Positions 6,999-14,170 of a stretch of 17,009 nucleotides of DNA are shown here, piece after piece. The position numbers were made by a program, and so were the translations under genes. This stretch comes from Gracilibacteraceae bacterium (GTDB lineage: Bacteria > Bacillota > Desulfitobacteriia > Desulfitobacteriales > Syntrophobotulaceae): positions 1 through 17,009 of the forward strand of contig JAIRRL010000134.1 in NCBI GenBank assembly GCA_031255985.1, written 5' to 3'. The notes under the pieces were generated by a model. It was not told the origin of the DNA. It made no database searches and saw nothing but the letters and a program-made list of their open reading frames with translations. How positions within the stretch are numbered: the stretch's first letter is position 1; each line of letters opens with the position of its first letter.

Positions 6999-9900
6999 TT
7001 ATTGTTTGTTATTAATTTCCAAATTGACTGTAAGCAGCTTGGAAACGCCCGATTCCTCCATCGTTATGCCGTACAGCCTGTCCGCCGCCTCCATGGTGCC
7101 GCGGCGGTGGGAAATGATGATAAACTGCGTGTCGGCCGAAAGCCGCCGGATATAGTTGGCGAAGCGTTTGACATTAGCCTCGTCCAGAGCCGACTCGATC
7201 TCGTCCAGCAAGCAAAAGGGGGCCGGCCGCACGCGCAACAAAGCCAGCAGCAGAGCGATCGCCGTAAAGGCCCTTTCCCCGCCGGAGAGCAAAGATAGGA
7301 GACGCGCTCTTTTTCCCGGCGGCCGGGCTACGATGTGGACGCCTGTTTCCAGGAGATTGGCCGGATCCTCCAGCACGAGTTCCGCTTCCCCTCCCTCAAA
7401 CAATTCCTGAAACACCTCGGCGAAAGAAGCGTTGACCGCCTGAAAACCGGCGGCGAACCGCTCAGTCATGTCGGCGTCCAGGCGGGCGATCAATTCGCGC
7501 AATGATTTGCCCGCCGCCGCTAAATCCGCCTGCTGCGTCACCAAAAAACCGTGCCGTTCCAGGATGGCGGGGTATTCCGTCAAAGCGCCCGGATTGACCG
7601 GTCCCAGAGCGGCGATCTCGTTTTTCAGCGCCTCAATCCGCCGCCGGGCCGGTTCTTCGCTCAATGACGGCGGCGGAACCAGCATGGCCGCCGTCCGGTC
7701 AAGGCCGAAATCATTTTCCAGTTTTACCCAGGTCATTTCCGCCTCGGTCTGACCGCGCGCGATCGCTATATCTTCCTGGTGCGTTTCCCGTTCCGCCAGG
7801 CGCAGCGCCGCCTGGCCGCTCCGAACTTGTTCCTCAATTGCCGTCAGCGCGGCGTCCAGCCTTTCCCGCTCCGCGTTTTCCCCGTTCAGCGCCGCCCGCC
7901 ACTCATCCAAATTTTTCCTGATGAGGGCGGCGTCTTCCGCTCCGCTTACCGCCGCTGCCGCCAGTTCGCTTTCTTCCTGCGCCAAATCTTCCGTTCGCTG
8001 AACCAGCGCTTGTATTTCCCGTTCGTCGCGCCCGCTTTTTTCTTCCTCCGCCGCCAAATCGGCCGCCAGGAGACGCAGTTCCTCTTCCTGCCGGGCTTCT
8101 TCCACTTTGGCCGCCGTAATCCGCGCGTTCAGGGACTCGATCCGTTCCGCCGCCTCCCGCGCGGCTTCTTCTGCCGCCGCTTGCTCCGCTCTCAGATGCT
8201 GGAGGCGCAGCCGCAAAGCTTCTCCCGCCTCGCGGCGGGCGCTGAGAGCGGCCTTAGCTTCCGTCCGCTGCTCCCGCCCCGTCTGGCACTCAAACTCTAT
8301 CAGCTTCAGTCTTTCGTTCAGGGAACGGCGGCGTTCCTCATAATGTTTCTGCTCGGCCGCCGCTAAATCCTTCTTTTTTTCCGTTTCCTGCCTGGCGGCG
8401 GCGACCGCTTCCCGTTCCGCCGCCAGAGCGGCGGCGGCCGCCTGCAAAGTCTCGCGCCGCCCGGCCAGTTCCGCCGCTTCCGCCCGCAGCGCCGCCGCCG
8501 TCGCCGCCAGTTCCTCGATTTCACGCCGGCGGCGCAGGAGGCTTTGATTTTCGTCGTTTGTTCCCTCGCGGCCGCCGGTCAAGGAACCGCCGGCGTTAAC
8601 CTGATCGCCCGCCAGTGTCACCGTCCGGAAGCGGAAGGAAGCGCGGCGGGCGACCGCCAGAGCGGCGTCCATATCCGCCGCGACCAGTATCCGTCCCAGC
8701 AAAAAACGGATGGCTTTGCTCACCTCCGGCGGGTAGGCGATCAGGTCGGCCGCGACCCCGATAAAACCCTTTATATCCTGAAATTGGGCTATATGCGGGC
8801 TTTCTCCCAGCCGCAAGGAATCCAGGGGCAAAAAAGTCACGCGCCCTTGCCGCCCCTCGCGCAGCCAGGCGATATACTCCTGTCCCCGCGCCGCCGTATC
8901 CACGATAATGTCCTGCAGCGCGCCGCCCAAAGCCGTGCTGACGGCGATCTCCCGCTCCGGGGGAACGCTTATGTTATCGGCCGCCGTTCCTCGGAATCCG
9001 TCCTGATTCAGTTCCCCCCGCCGGACAGCGCGCGTGAGATTGCGCACGCCGCGCCGATAGCCTTCCCGGTTCTCTTCCAGTTGCCGCAAAGCGTTCCCGC
9101 GCGCCAGCGCCTGCTCCAGCCGGCGGCTGACCTCCCGCTCCGTCGCCGTCTCCTCCGCGGCGGCGGTCTCGGTCTCCCGCGCCCGCCGGGCAAGCGCTTC
9201 GTCTTGCTCCCGCAGAGCCTGGGCCGCCGCGTTTAAATTCGCCGTTTCCGCCGCCAGGGCGCGCAGCTCCGTCTCATTTCGCTTTAACTCTTCTTCGCGG
9301 CGCTCCCGCTCCTCCAGCCGCAGCCCTTTTTCCTTCTCCAGCGCCGCCAGCCGGTGTTCGGCGTCGGCGCGCTCATTCAGCGCCGCGCTCTGCTGACTCA
9401 AGACATCGAAAATCTCGGTTTTCAGCGCCTCGCGCCGCTCCGTCCCCGCTCCGCGCAGGGCGGCCCAGTCGGCCTCCCAGGCCGACAGCCGCGCGCGGCC
9501 GGCGGCGAGGGACTCCCGGATTTTCGCCGCCCGGCCCCGCTCGGCGGCCAGCTTCGCCTGGCGCTCCTCCCGGCGCTCCCGCTTGGCTGCCGCTTCTTCG
9601 CGCAGGCGCTTAAGTTCCGCCGCCAGATGGCGGCCCCGCTCCGCTCCCAGCGCCAGCGCGTGTTCCCGCGCCTGGCTCTCCGTTTCGGCGGCGTGGATAT
9701 CTTCCCGCCTTTTCCGCAGGCCGTCCTCCGCCGCCGTCAAAGCCAGCCGGGCCGCCAGGCGCTCGTTTTCCAAGGCGGCGACCGCCGCCGCCGCCGCCGC
9801 TCGCTTCAGTTCCCCTTCTTCCCGCCGCGCCGCCGCCGCCGCCAGTTTTTCTTCCGCTTCCCGGCCCGCCCGCGCCAGCTGGCCGGTCTCCAGCTCCCGC

Positions 9901-10574
9901 AACTCCCGCTCCGCCGCCTGAAACGCCTTGGCCGCTTCCGCTTGGCGGGCCAGCGGCTCAAGCCGGGCCGCCACTTCGCTGATAATATCGTCCACCCGGC
10001 TCAAATTCAGCTCCGTGTCCGCCAGCTTCTTCAACGCTTCTTTTTTGCGCAGGCGAAACTTGCTGATGCCGGCCGCTTCCTCAATGAGAAAACGGCGTTC
10101 TTCCGCTTTCAGATTCAGGATCTGCTCCACTTGCCCCTGGCCGATGACGGAGAACCCTTCCCGCCCCGCGCCGGTGTCCAGAAACAACTCCTGAATATCC
10201 TTCAGGCGGCAGGCCGCCCGATTGATGAAAAATTCACTCTCCCCGTCGCGAAAAACGCGGCGCGTCACGCTCACCTCATCATAAGGCAAGGGGAAATAAC
10301 CGCCGCCGTTGTCAAAACGCAGCGTCACCTCCGCCATTCCCACCGGCCGCCGCGCGCGGCTCCCGGCAAAAATAACGTCGTCCATTCTGTTGCCGCGCAG
10401 ATTTTTCGCGCTTTGCTCTCCCAGCACCCAGCGGATCGCGTCGGCGATATTGCTTTTGCCGCAGCCGTTCGGCCCCACCACCACGCTCATCCCGTATTCC
10501 AGGTCTATACGCAGACGGTCGGCGAAGGATTTAAATCCTTGAACAGTAATTGATTTCAAAAAAACGGAATTCAT
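6999..10574 (-). CDS. smc: Chromosome segregation and condensation ATPase SMC
   Basis: This protein of about 1191 residues is full length for bacterial SMC, which with ScpA and ScpB loads on origin regions and extrudes DNA loops to individualise sister chromosomes. The N-terminal head has the P-loop GPNGCGKSN near residue 34 and a QGQVEQIL stretch. Two long Ala/Glu/Arg-rich coiled coils flank a hinge domain around residues 510-680 (FRGTAADNI, GALQDIIVD, GGSLTGGREG). The C-terminal head carries the LSGGE signature and Walker B FCLLDEIESALDEANV. The ATG at 10574 is chosen because it overlaps the rnc stop as ATGA and begins MNSVFLKSITVQGFKSF, the usual family start. An in-frame ATG at 10589 would add five residues. 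The very Ala-rich arms explain the runs of GCC repeats in the DNA. Confidence 0.97.
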   Translation of the reverse strand: MNSVFLKSITVQGFKSFADRLRIDLEYGMSVVVGPNGCGKSNIADAIRWVLGEQSAKNLRGNRMDDVIFAGSRARRPVGMAEVTLRFDNGGGYFPLPYDEVSVTRRVFRDGESEFFINRAACRLKDIQELFLDTGAGREGFSVIGQGQVEQILNLKAEERRFLIEEAAGISKFRLRKKEALKKLADTELNLSRVDDIISEVAARLEPLARQAEAAKAFQAAERELRELETGQLARAGREAEEKLAAAAARREEGELKRAAAAAAVAALENERLAARLALTAAEDGLRKRREDIHAAETESQAREHALALGAERGRHLAAELKRLREEAAAKRERREERQAKLAAERGRAAKIRESLAAGRARLSAWEADWAALRGAGTERREALKTEIFDVLSQQSAALNERADAEHRLAALEKEKGLRLEERERREEELKRNETELRALAAETANLNAAAQALREQDEALARRARETETAAAEETATEREVSRRLEQALARGNALRQLEENREGYRRGVRNLTRAVRRGELNQDGFRGTAADNISVPPEREIAVSTALGGALQDIIVDTAARGQEYIAWLREGRQGRVTFLPLDSLRLGESPHIAQFQDIKGFIGVAADLIAYPPEVSKAIRFLLGRILVAADMDAALAVARRASFRFRTVTLAGDQVNAGGSLTGGREGTNDENQSLLRRRREIEELAATAAALRAEAAELAGRRETLQAAAAALAAEREAVAAARQETEKKKDLAAAEQKHYEERRRSLNERLKLIEFECQTGREQRTEAKAALSARREAGEALRLRLQHLRAEQAAAEEAAREAAERIESLNARITAAKVEEARQEEELRLLAADLAAEEEKSGRDEREIQALVQRTEDLAQEESELAAAAVSGAEDAALIRKNLDEWRAALNGENAERERLDAALTAIEEQVRSGQAALRLAERETHQEDIAIARGQTEAEMTWVKLENDFGLDRTAAMLVPPPSLSEEPARRRIEALKNEIAALGPVNPGALTEYPAILERHGFLVTQQADLAAAGKSLRELIARLDADMTERFAAGFQAVNASFAEVFQELFEGGEAELVLEDPANLLETGVHIVARPPGKRARLLSLLSGGERAFTAIALLLALLRVRPAPFCLLDEIESALDEANVKRFANYIRRLSADTQFIIISHRRGTMEAADRLYGITMEESGVSKLLTVNLEINNKQ

Positions 10575-11299
10575 ACCAAATGATTCCATTTTTGCAGCGC
10601 CGCTCCCGCCGCCTGCTGCTCCGCCTCTTTCTTGGTGCGGCCGCTGCCGGCTCCGGTCTGCCGCCCGTCCACCAGCGCTTCGACGGAAAAAATCTTGCGG
10701 TGATCCGGCCCCCGCTCCGCCACCACGCGATAGGAGACGCGCCAGCCCCGCGTTTGCGCCAGCTCCTGCAGTTTGGTCTTATTATCGCCGAAAGCGGCCG
10801 GTAAAGCGTCGATTTCCGGCACAAACAGGGCCCGCACGAAAACGCGGGCGCTTTCCAGGCCGAAACGCAAATACAGAGCGCCGATCAAGGCTTCCAGCGC
10901 GTCGGCCAGATTGGAATCCCGTTTTCTGCCCCCGGAATTCCGTTCCCCCCTTCCCAGCCGCAGAGCCGCTCCCAGGTTCAGGCGCCGGGCCACGCGCGCC
11001 AGCGTGGCTTCATTGACCACGGCGGCGCGCATTTTGGTCAGATCGCCTTCCGGACTGTCGGGGTAACTGAGATACAGGTATTCCCCCGTCAGAAAATCCA
11101 GGGCGGCGTCGCCGAGAAACTCCAGCCGCTGATTATTTTCCCCCGCGTTCTCCGCTTCAAACATATAGGAAGGATGCGTAAGCGGCGCGTCAAGCCAGCT
11201 TAAATCAGCCGCCGGTTCCGGCCAGCCGAGCAATTCGCCGATGCGCCGTTCCAAGGCCCTGGCCGCCGTGATTTCCTCGCCGCTCCACTCCCGCGTCAC
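10571..11299 (-). CDS. rnc: Ribonuclease III
   Basis: This double-strand-specific endoribonuclease processes rRNA precursors and structured mRNAs. From a GTG start it has 242 residues, the usual size. The catalytic signature NQRLEFLGDAALD at 56-68 supplies Glu60 and Asp64; Asp133 and Glu136 lie in LADALEALIGALYL. A C-terminal double-stranded-RNA-binding domain spans about 174-238 (KTKLQELAQ ... RTKKEAEQQAAGAAL). An upstream ATG at 11356 would add 19 low-complexity residues inside plsX. The GTG at 11299 instead overlaps the plsX TGA as GTGA and gives a normal N-terminus. Its RBS is not ideal (GAGG only one base away), so translation is probably coupled to plsX. Confidence 0.93.
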   Translation of the reverse strand: MTREWSGEEITAARALERRIGELLGWPEPAADLSWLDAPLTHPSYMFEAENAGENNQRLEFLGDAALDFLTGEYLYLSYPDSPEGDLTKMRAAVVNEATLARVARRLNLGAALRLGRGERNSGGRKRDSNLADALEALIGALYLRFGLESARVFVRALFVPEIDALPAAFGDNKTKLQELAQTRGWRVSYRVVAERGPDHRKIFSVEALVDGRQTGAGSGRTKKEAEQQAAGAALQKWNHLV

Positions 11300-12273
11300 G
11301 CCTCGCTCGCCGCCAGCCGGCGGCTGATTATGCCCACGATATCCGCTTCCGCGCACTCTTGCGCCACGCGGACGCCGTTTTTCACCGCTAAGGCTTTGGA
11401 ACTGCCGTGACAGACTATACTGAGACCGTTCACGCCGAGCAGCGGCGCGCCGCCGTATTCCGCGTAATCAGTCGCCGCCCGCAGTTCCGCCAGCGCCGCG
11501 GACAGGCTTGCGTCCTGACACCCAGCCAGCCGCTCGCGCAAAAAGCCAATCATCATCGCCGCCACGCCTTCCATGGTCTTGATCGCGATATTACCAGCAA
11601 AAGCCTCGCAGACCACAACGTCGGCCTGGCCGCTGAACAAATCCCGCCCCTCGATATTGCCGATGAAATTCAAGCCGGAGTTTTTCAGCAATTCGTAAGC
11701 GGCGATGGAAAGCGCGTTGCCCTTTCCCTCCTCCGAGCCGATATTCAGCAAAGCCACGCGCGGACGCTCAAAACCCAGCACGGACTCGGAGTAAATGCTG
11801 CCCATGACGCCGTACTGTAAAAGCTGAGCGGGCGAAGCGTCCACATTGGCGCCGATGTCCACGATAAAACGGCCTTTGACCGGGCCGGGGACGACGGAAC
11901 CGATGCCGGGGCGCTCCGCCCCTTTTATCCGGCCGAGTCCGAAAAGGGCGGCCGCCATTTGCGCTCCCGTGTTGCCGGCGGAAACGACGGCGTCGGCCCG
12001 CTTTTCTTTTACTAAGCGCGTCGCCGCCACAATAGAGGAATTTTTCTTGGAATGGACGGCGTTGGCCGGATGTTCATCCATGCCGATTATTTCATCCGCC
12101 GCCGTGATTTCAATGTTCGGTGGGAGGGAGGCAGGGAATTCGGCTCGTATTTCTTCTTCCCGTCCCACAAAAATTATAGTCGTATCCGGATAAGCCTCCG
12201 CGGCCGCCAGGCCGCCAAGGACAATTTCCCGCGGCGCGTAATCGCCGCCCATCGCGTCTAACGCAATACGCAA
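11296..12273 (-). CDS. plsX: Phosphate acyltransferase PlsX
   Basis: This peripheral membrane enzyme converts acyl-ACP to acyl-phosphate, the donor for PlsY in phospholipid synthesis. The 325-residue protein has the family start MRIALDAMGGDYAP. Other conserved blocks are VSAGNTGAQMAAALF, DIGANVDASPAQLLQYGVMG, NIGSEEGKGN, CEAFAGNIAIKTMEG and YGGAPLLGVNG. The start is taken as the TTG at 12271-12273: it gives exactly the family N-terminus and lies 4 bases after AGAGGTGAG, a near-perfect Shine-Dalgarno. A GTG three codons upstream (12282) sits inside that Shine-Dalgarno. It follows rpmF by 102 bases, across a strong terminator hairpin, and overlaps rnc by 4 bases. No plausible dedicated promoter was seen, so it may depend on read-through from rpmF. 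Confidence 0.95.
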   Translation of the reverse strand: MRIALDAMGGDYAPREIVLGGLAAAEAYPDTTIIFVGREEEIRAEFPASLPPNIEITAADEIIGMDEHPANAVHSKKNSSIVAATRLVKEKRADAVVSAGNTGAQMAAALFGLGRIKGAERPGIGSVVPGPVKGRFIVDIGANVDASPAQLLQYGVMGSIYSESVLGFERPRVALLNIGSEEGKGNALSIAAYELLKNSGLNFIGNIEGRDLFSGQADVVVCEAFAGNIAIKTMEGVAAMMIGFLRERLAGCQDASLSAALAELRAATDYAEYGGAPLLGVNGLSIVCHGSSKALAVKNGVRVAQECAEADIVGIISRRLAASEA

Positions 12274-12339
12274 GTTTCTCACCTCTTGATCTTATAATTC
12301 CGGCGATTGGGCGCGGCCCGGCCGGCCCGCCCGCTCAAG

Positions 12340-12373
12340 AAAAAAGCTGCCGGGGCCTCCCAACAGCTTTTTT
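12340..12373 (-). terminator. Strong intrinsic terminator or attenuator after rpmF
   Basis: On the minus strand AAAAAAGCTGTTGGG pairs with CCCGGCAGCTTTTTT around a four-base AGGC loop: a 15-bp stem with two G-U pairs, ending in a U run. It starts two bases after the rpmF stop. Because plsX lies downstream on the same strand without a clear promoter, it may act as a partial terminator setting the rpmF:plsX ratio. Confidence 0.85.
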
Positions 12374-12375
12374 CT

Positions 12376-12555
12376 TTATTCGCCCGCCTTAATAATCTGT
12401 TTGCCTTTATAATATCCACAGTGCGGACAGAGCTGATGCTGCGGCCGCAAATTATGGCATTGCGAACACTCTGCAAGATTCGGCGCGACCAATTTATCCA
12501 TCGCCCGGCGCCGGCGGACGCGCGCTTTTGACTGTCTGTTCTGATGTACGCCCAA
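12376..12555 (-). CDS. rpmF: 50S ribosomal protein L32
   Basis: This 59-residue basic protein of the large ribosomal subunit begins MGVHQNRQSKARVRRRRAMD. It has a zinc ribbon with Cys30-x2-Cys33 and Cys43-x2-Cys46 (ECSQCH ... LCPHCGYYKG), so it is the zinc-containing form. The start is the TTG at 12553-12555, preceded at 4 bases by GGGGGTGAG. Upstream in-frame ATG or GTG codons would add non-homologous residues. It has its own promoter and is followed directly by a terminator. The usual upstream partner, a DUF177/YceD gene, is missing; ilvE ends only 73 bases upstream. The linkage rpmF-plsX is conserved across many bacteria and couples ribosome and lipid synthesis. Confidence 0.95.
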   Translation of the reverse strand: MGVHQNRQSKARVRRRRAMDKLVAPNLAECSQCHNLRPQHQLCPHCGYYKGKQIIKAGE

Positions 12556-12586
12556 TAGTCTCACCCCCCATCGAAACGGCTTCCTT

Positions 12587-12615
12587 ATATTCTCACGTTT
12601 TGCCCCATTTGTCAA
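12587..12615 (-). promoter_or_regulatory. Probable promoter of rpmF
   Basis: The minus strand reads TTGACA (12615-12610), a 17-base spacer, then GAATAT (12592-12587) preceded by TGA, an extended -10 arrangement. The -35 is perfect and the -10 weak. It lies in the 73-base gap between the ilvE stop and rpmF. Confidence 0.5.
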
Positions 12616-12628
12616 GCCAAAGTTGCGT

Positions 12629-13696
12629 CTATATTTTGACCTCGTAAGTCCAGCCCGCCTCGTCGGGCAGCCGGCCCCACTGGATGCCGGTCAGCGCGTC
12701 AAAAAGTTTCCGGGCGACGGGCCCGATGCCGCCGTCCGCCACAGGCAGCAGTTCGCCGAATACGCTGAAAGCGCCGATCGGGGAAACCACCGCGGCGGTG
12801 CCGGTGCCGAAAGCTTCCCGCAGATTGCCGTCCTTACCGGCCTGAAACAGTTCGGCCACGGAGATTTTGCGTTCGCTGACCTTATGGCCCCAGGAACGCA
12901 GCAGGGCGATGGCGGAGTCGCGGGTGATACCGGGCAGGATGCTGCCGTCCAGCGAAGGAGTGACTATCTCGTCGCCGAGACAGAACAGGACGTTCATAGT
13001 GCCGACTTCTTCAATATATTTATGTTCTATCCCGTCCAGCCAGAGAACCTGGGTGAAACCGAGTTCCTCCGCTTTTTTCTGGGCGATCAGCGAGGCCGCG
13101 TAGTTGCCGCCGCATTTTGTGTGGCCGGTGCCGCCGATGACGGAACGGACGAATTCATCCTCCACGTATATGCGCACCGGGTTAAGTCCTTCCGGGTAGT
13201 AGGCGCCCACCGGGGAGCAGATGATGATGAATTTGCAGGAAAAAGGAGGGCGCACGCCCAGATGCGCTTCGTCCGCGATAATATAAGGCCGGATGTACAA
13301 GGAAGCGCCGGGCTGCCGCGGGATCCAGGCCTGATCGACGCGCGTCAGTTCGCACACGGCCGTGATAAATGTTTCCTCCGGGAGATAGGGCAGACAGACG
13401 CGCTCGGACGAGGAATTAAGCCGTTTGGCGTTTTCCTGCGGCCGAAAGAGCAAAACGCGCCCGTCTTGGGAGTAATAGGCTTTCATTCCCTCGAACACTT
13501 CCATGCCGTAATGCAGAACCATGGCCGCCGGATCAAGAGCCAGCGGTGCGTAGGGAACAATGCGCGCGTCGCGCCAACCCCGCCCTTCCGTGTAATCCAG
13601 GATGAACATATGATCGGTATAAATACGGCCAAAGCTCAGATTATTCCAATCAGGCTTAGTCTTAGGGGCGCCGGTCGGCTCAAATCTGATTTCCAC
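12629..13696 (-). CDS. ilvE: Branched-chain amino acid aminotransferase
   Basis: This PLP-dependent class IV (BCAT type II) enzyme transfers the amino group between glutamate and the 2-oxo acids of leucine, isoleucine and valine. The 355-residue protein has SFGRIYTDHMF at 21-31, VFEGMKAY at 67-74, the PLP-binding Lys194 in GGTGHTKCGGNYAASL, EVGTMNVLF at 230-238 and the phosphate-binding GTGTAAVVSPIG at 297-308. The GTG at 13696 is chosen because AAGAGGT lies 7 bases upstream and the protein then starts like family members. An upstream ATG at 13807 would add 37 unrelated residues covering the promoter. A TTGACA-type promoter drives it. No T-box leader was recognised. No other ilv/leu gene is adjacent. 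Confidence 0.95.
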   Translation of the reverse strand: MEIRFEPTGAPKTKPDWNNLSFGRIYTDHMFILDYTEGRGWRDARIVPYAPLALDPAAMVLHYGMEVFEGMKAYYSQDGRVLLFRPQENAKRLNSSSERVCLPYLPEETFITAVCELTRVDQAWIPRQPGASLYIRPYIIADEAHLGVRPPFSCKFIIICSPVGAYYPEGLNPVRIYVEDEFVRSVIGGTGHTKCGGNYAASLIAQKKAEELGFTQVLWLDGIEHKYIEEVGTMNVLFCLGDEIVTPSLDGSILPGITRDSAIALLRSWGHKVSERKISVAELFQAGKDGNLREAFGTGTAAVVSPIGAFSVFGELLPVADGGIGPVARKLFDALTGIQWGRLPDEAGWTYEVKI

Positions 13697-13778
13697 GGAA
13701 AATACCTCTTTTCTCTTTCTTTGCCGCGCGCCGCCGCCGTCCCCGCGCCGGGCGGGGCGGCGACAAGCCGCTATCAGT

Positions 13779-13807
13779 ATGGTAAACGCCGCGTCAGTAT
13801 CTGTCAA
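13779..13807 (-). promoter_or_regulatory. Promoter of ilvE
   Basis: The minus strand has TTGACA (13807-13802), a 17-base spacer and TACCAT (13784-13779), about 83 bases upstream of the GTG. The leader between contains a 6-bp GC hairpin (CCCCGC/GCGGGG, 13741-13757). TCAGTAT occurs twice as a direct repeat 20 bases apart (13774-13780 and 13794-13800), flanking the spacer; it could be a regulator site. Confidence 0.6.
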
Positions 13808-13846
13808 GGGGCTATTTTATTTTTTGCCCGCCGCCCGCGCAGGTAA

Positions 13847-13874
13847 TTGACGTTTATCGCCAGTATGTTATAAT
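13847..13874 (+). promoter_or_regulatory. Promoter of the tRNA-Arg gene
   Basis: TTGACG at 13847-13852, a 16-base spacer and a perfect TATAAT at 13869-13874 preceded by TGT (extended -10). It is placed 24 bases before the mature tRNA 5' end, as expected for a stable-RNA promoter, and is back to back with the ilvE promoter. Confidence 0.85.
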
Positions 13875-13897
13875 GATCTCGGTTATTCGGTTTTGCC

Positions 13898-13973
13898 GGC
13901 CTCGTAGCTCAGGTGGATAGAGCGGAGGTTTCCTAAACCTTGCGCGGGGGTTCGAGTCCTCCCGGGGCCACCA
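13898..13973 (+). tRNA. tRNA-Arg (anticodon CCU)
   Basis: A 76-base cloverleaf can be folded by eye. The acceptor stem GGCCTCG (13898-13904) pairs with CGGGGCC (13963-13969), followed by discriminator A and an encoded CCA. The D arm is GCTC/GAGC. The anticodon stem GAGGT/ACCTT encloses the loop TTCCTAA, with anticodon CCT at 13932-13934. The T arm is GGGGG-TTCGAGT-CCTCC. It reads AGG codons for arginine. A T-rich stretch follows at 13981-13992, probably aiding termination. Its 3' end faces the vanAX region; tRNA 3' ends are common integration sites. Confidence 0.95.
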
Positions 13974-14000
13974 ACTGAATTTATTTTTTCTTCAATATAT

Positions 14001-14037
14001 ATTACTCAAACCGAAATATACATTATTCAAACCGAAA
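14001..14037 (+). repeat. Direct repeats ATTAYTCAAACCGAAA, 21-bp period
   Basis: ATTACTCAAACCGAAA (14001-14016) and ATTATTCAAACCGAAA (14022-14037) differ at one base and start 21 bases apart, two helical turns, so both face the same side of the DNA. The second copy overlaps the candidate -35 of the vanA promoter. Such spacing is typical of activator dimers, for example OmpR-type response regulators. Confidence 0.75.
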
Positions 14038-14064
14038 AAGGCGTTTATTATAAATTTTCGCCGC

Positions 14065-14109
14065 TACAGATAAAATACAGACTGACTGCAGGGAGAATAC
14101 AGATTGATT
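14065..14109 (+). repeat. 11-bp-phased TACAGA repeats in the vanA leader
   Basis: TACAGA occurs at 14065, 14076 and 14098, with a degenerate TGCAGG at 14087, so four units share an 11-bp period. The units at 14074 and 14096 extend to AATACAGAYTGAYT. An 11-bp direct-repeat period is the layout of PhoB/OmpR-family binding sites; VanR belongs to that family. Binding by a VanR-like protein is inferred. Confidence 0.55.
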
Positions 14110-14170
14110 CGCCATAATTGCGCATGAAGTTCTTTTCCTTAGAAAATCCATTATTTGGAAGGAGGGCGAC

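Larger units (their letters stand above)
13974..14170 (+). promoter_or_regulatory. AT-rich control region of the vanAX operon
   Basis: This 197-base stretch has no plausible gene and no trace of vanH. A candidate promoter is TTCAAA (14026-14031), a 17-base spacer and TATAAA (14049-14054). The -35 is poor and overlaps phased direct repeats, which fits an activator-dependent promoter. The predicted leader is about 110 bases and holds a second repeat set. A perfect AAGGAGG (14159-14165) lies 5 bases before the vanA ATG. The region is much richer in AT than the coding DNA around it. Confidence 0.5.

Noticed and set aside
9780..9845. GCC-rich simple repeat within smc
   Set aside because: It encodes the alanine-rich coiled coil of SMC in frame, so it is explained by protein composition rather than a repeat element.
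13697..13780. Possible T-box riboswitch upstream of ilvE
   Set aside because: No T-box sequence (AGGGTGGNACCGCG-like), specifier loop or terminator/antiterminator pair was found in the short leader; only a 6-bp GC hairpin is present.
13974..14170. Remnant of vanH upstream of vanA
   Set aside because: No frame of meaningful length and no NAD-binding dehydrogenase motif can be read in this AT-rich stretch.
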